A DNA stretch of 64,000 nucleotides from Caballeronia fortuita (GTDB taxonomy: Bacteria; Pseudomonadota; Gammaproteobacteria; Burkholderiales; Burkholderiaceae): contig NZ_FCNX02000001.1 in assembly GCF_001544835.2 (NCBI RefSeq), forward strand, positions 62,001 to 126,000, given 5' to 3'. This document shows positions 59,059-64,000 of this stretch, one piece after another. The position numbers and the translations under genes are program-made. The notes under the pieces were generated by a model that was given only the letters and a program-made list of their open reading frames with translations, was not told where the DNA came from and ran no database searches. Numbering within the stretch: the first letter of the stretch is position 1; every line of letters starts with the position of its first letter.

Positions 59059-59988
59059 TCACATCGACGCCGTGCTGCTCATTGCAAAGCCGTGAAGCGC
59101 AGCCGCACGATGCGACGCCTCCCGCGCGCCCTTTACAGAGTCGCCAACCGGAATTCGCGCGTCTGGCTGGCCGCCCGGCTCGCGCATGTACTGCGCGGGA
59201 CGCATCGGCCAGTGCAGGAGCTCCGCCGCGATCGCGCGGTAGTCGCGTGCCGCGGCCGTGGCCGGGAACGCTTCGACTGCGCAGCGTGAGAGATCCTTTG
59301 CCCGAGCGACGCGCGCATCCTCGGACACATACCCTGCCTGCACGAGCGAAACGGCCAGATACCGGCTCGCGACGCCCGACAGATTGTCGAACGCGACCGC
59401 CGCATCGGCCGGGTTCTGCACGTGATTGATGAGCACGCGGAACTGGCCGATCGCATGGGCGTAGTGCAGACGCTTCATGCACGCATACGCCTCGGTGATC
59501 GCCGACGCGGCTACCCGCGTCACGATGAGAAAGTCATGCGCCTGCGCGGCGAGCGTCGACAGCGCGCCGTGGCGATCGAGTTGCGCATCGATCAGCACGA
59601 TGTCCGCCGGTCCGTCGAGCAACGCGCGGCATTGCGCGGCGTCGTGGACGATGCGTTCGTCGCGCGGCGCGGCCATCAGCGAGAAGCCGAACGGCGTGCG
59701 CTCGACGGCATCGCCGATCGCGCGCCGGCCCGACATCACCGCTGCGAGCGCGCCCGCGCCTTCGATGCCCGCGAGGCGGCTCACCGATTCCTGGCCGCGA
59801 TGCTCGTCGATCACGAGCACATCCTTGCCGTGCACGGACAGCGCCGCCGCGAGATTCACCACCGCCGACGTGCAGCCGATACCCGCCGGCCCGCCCGCGA
59901 CCGCCACCACGCGCGAACCGGCGCGCGTGAGGAGCCGTCGCAGACCTTCCGCCTGATCGAGCACGAACTTATCCAAAGTGCACCCCAT
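59059..59988 (-). CDS. flhG: MinD/FlhG-like protein with degenerate P-loop
   Basis: 309 residues in the flhF-flhG-fliA order, starting near KFVLDQAEGLRRLL, the FlhG N-terminal motif that contacts FlhF. The ParA/MinD fold is recognisable (VVNLAAALSVHGKDVLVIDEHRG, DIVLIDAQLDRHG, INHVQNP). However, the P-loop reads GGPAGIGCTS, so the catalytic Walker A lysine is replaced by cysteine and the signature lysine by proline. FlhG normally controls flagellar number and position with FlhF. ATPase activity of this protein is doubtful. It overlaps flhF by 20 bases. Confidence 0.88.
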   Translation of the reverse strand: MGCTLDKFVLDQAEGLRRLLTRAGSRVVAVAGGPAGIGCTSAVVNLAAALSVHGKDVLVIDEHRGQESVSRLAGIEGAGALAAVMSGRRAIGDAVERTPFGFSLMAAPRDERIVHDAAQCRALLDGPADIVLIDAQLDRHGALSTLAAQAHDFLIVTRVAASAITEAYACMKRLHYAHAIGQFRVLINHVQNPADAAVAFDNLSGVASRYLAVSLVQAGYVSEDARVARAKDLSRCAVEAFPATAAARDYRAIAAELLHWPMRPAQYMREPGGQPDARIPVGDSVKGAREASHRAAALHGFAMSSTASM

Positions 59989-61759
59989 GCAGTTCGGTCG
60001 TGGCGCGTGCGGAGAGTGCCGAGAGCAGCGCGGGCACTTCTTCGTCTTGCGGCACGAACGGCGAGTTGTCGCGCGGAATGCAGAACGCGCTCTTGATGAG
60101 AAAACGCTTGGTCGCGACGTACAGGTTCTCCGGCACCTTCTGACCCGTCGACACGTAATGCACGGGCAGCTTGTAGCGGATGACCGTATCGAGCACGCCG
60201 CCGAGATTCGTCGCTTCGTCGAGCTTGGTCAGGATGCAGCCCGCGAGCGGCGGCTGATCCGCCGCGCTCTTGTAGGCCTGCACGACTTCGTTGAGCGTGT
60301 CGCCGTGGCTCGTCGCGTTGAGCAGCAGGATGCGGTGCACCGGATGGCCCGCGCCGCACAGCATCGCGATCTGGTCCGACACCATGCGATCGCGCTGGCT
60401 CATGCCGATCGTGTCGATCAGCACGATATGTTTGTTGCGCAGTTCGGAGAGCGCGAGCTGCAGATCGGCTGCGTCCTTCACCGCGTGAACGGATACACCG
60501 AGAATCTTGCCGAAGATGCGCAGTTGCTCGTGCGCGCCGATCCGGTAGCTGTCGGTCGTGAGCAGCGCGACCTTGCTCGCGCCGAAGCGCATCACGCAGC
60601 GCGCCGCGAGCTTCGCCGTCGTCGTCGTCTTGCCGACGCCCGTCGGGCCCATCAGCGCGAACACGCCGCCGCGCTCCATCAGCGCGTCTTCGCTGTCCAT
60701 CACCGGAATATTCGATTCGAGGACCTGCTGCACCCATTCCAGCGCGCCTTCGACGTTCTCCATCTCGGGCATGTTGTCCACCATCATGCGAACGAGTTGC
60801 GCGGAGAAACCGGCGGAGAAAAGACGCTTGGTCAGCAGCGCGCCCGTGGGATTCCGACGCTGGCGCTCGCCCCACAGCAAGCCCGAGAACTGCTCTTCCA
60901 TCATCGAGCGCATCGACGAGAGCTCGTTCATCACCGTTTCGTTGACGACCTGCTCCATACGCGCGCGGATCGCTTCGGTGACGACAGCCGCCGCGTTCGC
61001 GGGCAAACCTTCGAAGGCGTTTTCCTTCGATGCCGGCGCGGCGTTCGCTTCGGCTGCTTCGGCGTGCGGCGCACTCGCGTTGATCTTCTGCGCGGCGCGG
61101 CGCGCGGCGACTTGCGCGGCTTCGCGCGCCCAGCCCGGCGTCACGACCTTCGGCTCGACGTGCTCGTCGGCGCGCTTGACCTGAGCCTTCTTCTCGGCGC
61201 GCGTCTCCTGCGCGGCGACCGGCACCGGCACGCCCATTCCGCGAGCGATTGCAGCCGACGCGGTCAGCGGACGGTTCGACGGCATCGATGCCTGCTGCGC
61301 GATGCGCTTCGCATGCTCGATCAGCCACGGATTGGAATCGGCCATCGTGGACGGCGTGTCGTCTTCGGCGCGAGCTTCCGGTTCGGCGTGAAATTCATCG
61401 TCGGCATCGATGTTCGCGCCGAACACCGACGAGAACACGTCGCCGCTCGCGTAGGGATTCGCGGCGGGCTGCTTCGCCGGCATCGCTGCGGCGGCGGCTG
61501 CCAGCGCGGCGCGCGAAGAACCGGCGGAGCGCACGGCGTGTTCCTTGGCGGGCGGGATCGATGCGATATCGCTGTCCGCGACACCGACGATCTCGACAGA
61601 GCCGTCATCCAGCGTGCGATTCGACAACACAACGGCATCGGGTCCGAGCGCTTCACGAACCTGGCGCAGTGCGTCGCGGCTGTTCGCGCCGATGAATTTA
61701 CGAATGTTCAAACTTGCCCCCGATGAGGTGAGACTGCGATCTTTAGCAAGCGGACCCAC
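59969..61759 (-). CDS. flhF: Flagellar SRP-like GTPase FlhF
   Basis: 596 residues. An N-terminal B-domain-like start (NIRKFIGANSRDALRQVREALGPDAVVLSNRTLDDGSVEI) is followed by a long Ala-rich linker to about residue 250, and then the SRP-type NG GTPase: G1 ALMGPTGVGKTTTTAKLAARCV, TTDSYRIGAHEQL, DTIGMSQRDRMV, and LTKLDEATNLGG. It is longer than many FlhF proteins because of the linker. It recruits flagellar components to the pole with FlhG. Confidence 0.95.
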   Translation of the reverse strand: MGPLAKDRSLTSSGASLNIRKFIGANSRDALRQVREALGPDAVVLSNRTLDDGSVEIVGVADSDIASIPPAKEHAVRSAGSSRAALAAAAAAMPAKQPAANPYASGDVFSSVFGANIDADDEFHAEPEARAEDDTPSTMADSNPWLIEHAKRIAQQASMPSNRPLTASAAIARGMGVPVPVAAQETRAEKKAQVKRADEHVEPKVVTPGWAREAAQVAARRAAQKINASAPHAEAAEANAAPASKENAFEGLPANAAAVVTEAIRARMEQVVNETVMNELSSMRSMMEEQFSGLLWGERQRRNPTGALLTKRLFSAGFSAQLVRMMVDNMPEMENVEGALEWVQQVLESNIPVMDSEDALMERGGVFALMGPTGVGKTTTTAKLAARCVMRFGASKVALLTTDSYRIGAHEQLRIFGKILGVSVHAVKDAADLQLALSELRNKHIVLIDTIGMSQRDRMVSDQIAMLCGAGHPVHRILLLNATSHGDTLNEVVQAYKSAADQPPLAGCILTKLDEATNLGGVLDTVIRYKLPVHYVSTGQKVPENLYVATKRFLIKSAFCIPRDNSPFVPQDEEVPALLSALSARATTELHGVHFG

Positions 61760-62172
61760 TTGGCTCGTTGCCCTGTCCGCTTTTCAGTGAAGCCATTATT
61801 GCGAACTCGGGCGTTCGTCCATCGCTGGATAAGGGGTGAGAAAAAGGGGTATTTCGGCTGATGGAAATACGCGGCGCGTCGCGGGCGCGCGCCTTCGCCG
61901 GAAAAAGATTCCGCTTCGCCCGTTTCCTTGCGCGCGCGTCAAGGCGTAAGCTCTAGGGTCCGTTCGCCTGGCAACCGGCCATGCGAACGCCCGACATCGG
62001 CTGTAGTGCAAGGAGCGCGACGCCGCAATGCAGCCGGTTTCGCGCGCTCCCTGGATTGGATTTTCAGCCAGGGGTTGCCCTGCAAAGCGCAACGCATGGC
62101 CGTTCCGTACGTGAGCAGACCTCGACCGATTCGCCGCCCGGCCGCGCCGGACAATAAAGGAGACTTCTTCGC
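61760..62172. other. Divergent intergenic region upstream of flhF and the ThDP enzyme
   Basis: About 413 bases without a supported gene. An AAGGAG site lies just before 62173. It should hold promoters for both flhF and the ThDP-enzyme gene, but none could be picked with confidence. It is the right-hand border of the segment whose inversion would bring flhF next to flhA. Confidence 0.5.
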
Positions 62173-63864
62173 ATGACGTCCGCTGTTCCTTCCTCACAGG
62201 CTCAAACCACCGGCGCGCGACTCGTCGTCGATGCGCTCGTTCATCACGGCGTCGAGCGCGTGTTTTGCGTGCCCGGCGAGAGCTTTCTCGCCGTGCTCGA
62301 TTCCTTGCACGACGAAACCGCGCACATTCAGACGATCGTCTGCCGCCACGAGGCGGGCGCGGCGAACATGGCCGAGGCGGTCGGCAAGCTGACGGGCAAG
62401 CCGGGCATCGCGATCGTGACACGCGGGCCGGGCGCGACGCACGCGTCGATCGGTGTGCACACCGCGTTTCAGGATTCGACGCCGATGATCCTGCTCATCG
62501 GCCAATGCGCGCGCGATCACATGGACCGCGAGGCGTTTCAGGAGATCGACTATCGGCGGATGTTCGGGCAGATGGCGAAGTGGGTCGCGCAGATCGACGA
62601 TCCGCGCCGCGTGCCCGAATACATGAGCCACGCGTTCCATGTGGCGATGTCGGGCCGTCCGGGTCCGGTCGTGCTGGCGCTGCCGGAGGACATGCTTACC
62701 GAAGCCGTCGACGCCGCGCCGCCCGCGCCGCGTTATCAGCGCGTGGCGGCGTCGCCGTCGGCGGCACAGATGGAACGGCTGCGCGCGTTGCTCGCGAATG
62801 CGAAGAAGCCGTTCGTGATCGCGGGCGGCAGCGGTTGGACCTCCGACGCGACGCAGGACTTCGCGCGCTTCATCGAACGATGGAAACTGCCGGCCGGCTG
62901 CGCGTTCCGCTATCAGGACACGCTTTCCAACGAGCATCCCAACTATGCGGGCGATGTCGGCCTCGGCATCAATCCGGCGCTCGCCGCGCGCGTGCGCGAT
63001 GCCGACGTGCTCTTCGTGCTCGGCCCGCGCATGGGCGAATCGACGACGGGCGGTTACACGCTGCTCGACATTCCGAAGACGAAGCAGACGCTCATTCACG
63101 TGCATCAGGGCGCGGAAGAACTCGGGCGCGTGTACAGCGCGGATTTGCCGATCGTCTCGGGCATGCCGGAGATCGCGTCGCTGCTGGCTTCGCTGGAAGC
63201 TCCCGCCAGCGTTTCATGGGATGGCGAAGCCGAAGCCGCGCACGCCGCTTATCTCGAATGGCGCAAGCCGCGTCCGATGCTCGGGCGTGTCCAGCTCGGC
63301 GAAATCATGCGCCAGCTCGCGGACACGCTGCCCGCCGATTCGATCCTGACGAACGGCGCGGGCAATTACGCGACGTGGCTGCATCGGCACTATTCGTATC
63401 GGCATTTCCGGTCGCAGTGCGCGCCGACGAGCGGTGCGATGGGTTACGGCGTGCCCGCCGCCATCGCCGCGAAGTCGCTGTATCCGGACCGGACGGTGAT
63501 CGCGTTCGCGGGCGACGGATGCTTCATGATGTCGAGCAACGAAATCGCCACGGCGATGCAATATGAACTGCCGGTGATTTTCATCGTCGTGAACAACGGG
63601 CAGTACGGGACGATCCGCATGCATCAGGAGCGGCATTATCCGAATCGCGTGCATGGAACGGGGCTGACGAACCCGGATTTCGTCGCGTATGCGCGGGCGT
63701 TCGGCGCGCACGGCGAGCTCGTCGAAACGACGGATCAGTTCATGCTCGCGTTCGAGCGGGCGCGGGAATCCGGTCTGCCTGCGGTCATCGAAATCCGCAT
63801 TCCGCAGGATCAGAGCACGCCGGGCGCGACACTCGAACAAATTCGCCAGCAAGCCGGGCGCTAA
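62173..63864 (+). CDS. Thiamine-diphosphate-dependent enzyme (acetolactate-synthase-like)
   Basis: 563 residues with the three-domain ThDP layout. It has an N-terminal PYR domain with the activating Glu (VCRHEAGAANMAEAVG, about residue 60), a central Rossmann-like domain, and a C-terminal PP domain with the ThDP/Mg motif GDGCFMMSSNEIATAMQYELPVIFIVVNNGQYG. It resembles acetolactate synthase, benzaldehyde lyase and oxalyl-CoA decarboxylase relatives. No regulatory subunit gene follows, so a degradative or lyase role is as likely as biosynthesis. Confidence 0.88.
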   Translation: MTSAVPSSQAQTTGARLVVDALVHHGVERVFCVPGESFLAVLDSLHDETAHIQTIVCRHEAGAANMAEAVGKLTGKPGIAIVTRGPGATHASIGVHTAFQDSTPMILLIGQCARDHMDREAFQEIDYRRMFGQMAKWVAQIDDPRRVPEYMSHAFHVAMSGRPGPVVLALPEDMLTEAVDAAPPAPRYQRVAASPSAAQMERLRALLANAKKPFVIAGGSGWTSDATQDFARFIERWKLPAGCAFRYQDTLSNEHPNYAGDVGLGINPALAARVRDADVLFVLGPRMGESTTGGYTLLDIPKTKQTLIHVHQGAEELGRVYSADLPIVSGMPEIASLLASLEAPASVSWDGEAEAAHAAYLEWRKPRPMLGRVQLGEIMRQLADTLPADSILTNGAGNYATWLHRHYSYRHFRSQCAPTSGAMGYGVPAAIAAKSLYPDRTVIAFAGDGCFMMSSNEIATAMQYELPVIFIVVNNGQYGTIRMHQERHYPNRVHGTGLTNPDFVAYARAFGAHGELVETTDQFMLAFERARESGLPAVIEIRIPQDQSTPGATLEQIRQQAGR

Positions 63865-63942
63865 AGGACAAACTTTCAATCTGCTTGCGACGCGCTCCCG
63901 GTGGCAGTAGAGTAGCCAGTTCAAAAACACCGGGAGTTAGCG

Positions 63943-64000
63943 ATGCTTAAGGTTCTGGCTTTGTCGTTGGCGTTGAGTTTTTCGGGCGCGGCGTTCGCGA
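63943..64000 (+). CDS. Start of an exported protein (truncated by window end)
   Basis: The ATG at 63943 follows a GGGAG site 6-10 bases upstream. The encoded MLKVLALSLALSFSGAAFA is a complete Sec signal peptide with an AFA cleavage motif. The mature protein lies outside the window, so no function can be given. Confidence 0.65.
   Translation, partial: MLKVLALSLALSFSGAAFA

Overview
The window is high-GC, densely coding chromosomal DNA. It most likely comes from a betaproteobacterium of the Burkholderiaceae (Burkholderia, Caballeronia or Paraburkholderia type). The reasons are gene content and order: a Burkholderia-style flagellar cluster with a FliA sigma-28 regulon, an SAH riboswitch on ahcY, a tandem glycine riboswitch on gcvTHP, and a dpp-type peptide transporter. 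The species cannot be fixed from sequence reading alone. No rRNA, CRISPR array, complete prophage or insertion-sequence transposase was seen.

Region 1 (1-10.1 kb, + strand) is the end of an exopolysaccharide locus. It holds the tail of a Wzc-type tyrosine kinase, a UDP-N-acetylhexosamine dehydrogenase and epimerase pair of TviB/TviC type (predicted product UDP-GalNAcA), glycosyltransferases, a MurJ/Wzx-like flippase, a Wzy-like polymerase and an exported beta-helix protein. Most genes overlap by four bases. One glycosyltransferase is cut to its N-terminal half and the next lacks a normal N-terminus.

Region 2 (10.1-26.9 kb) is housekeeping and metabolism: a TraB/GumN-like protein, dppABCDF, ahcY-membrane protein-metF behind an SAH riboswitch, lrgAB with a divergent LysR regulator, a DUF937-OmpA envelope protein and aidB. 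A 562-bp near-palindromic element with nested hairpins lies between the convergent aidB and ycgR genes.

Region 3 (26.9-41.5 kb) is flagellar: ycgR and flgBCDEFGHIJ on the - strand, with flgA-flgM-flgN and flhB-flhA on the + strand. Sigma-28 promoters precede flgM and ycgR, and a terminator separates flgN from flhB. flgK and flgL are not next to flgJ.

Region 4 (41.5-62 kb, mostly - strand) starts with a two-gene, translationally coupled accessory module of unknown function directly abutting flhA. After it come sdaA, a PL5-like lyase, gcvPHT with a tandem glycine riboswitch, a Gfo/Idh oxidoreductase, rep, a di-haem cytochrome c, tRNA-Arg(CCG), a NYN-domain protein, a Rieske oxygenase, a membrane diguanylate cyclase and fliA-flhG-flhF. 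flhF-flhG-fliA usually follow flhA directly. Here they lie about 18 kb away in the opposite orientation, and inverting 41.5-61.8 kb would restore the usual order. The window ends with a ThDP-dependent enzyme and the start of an exported protein.
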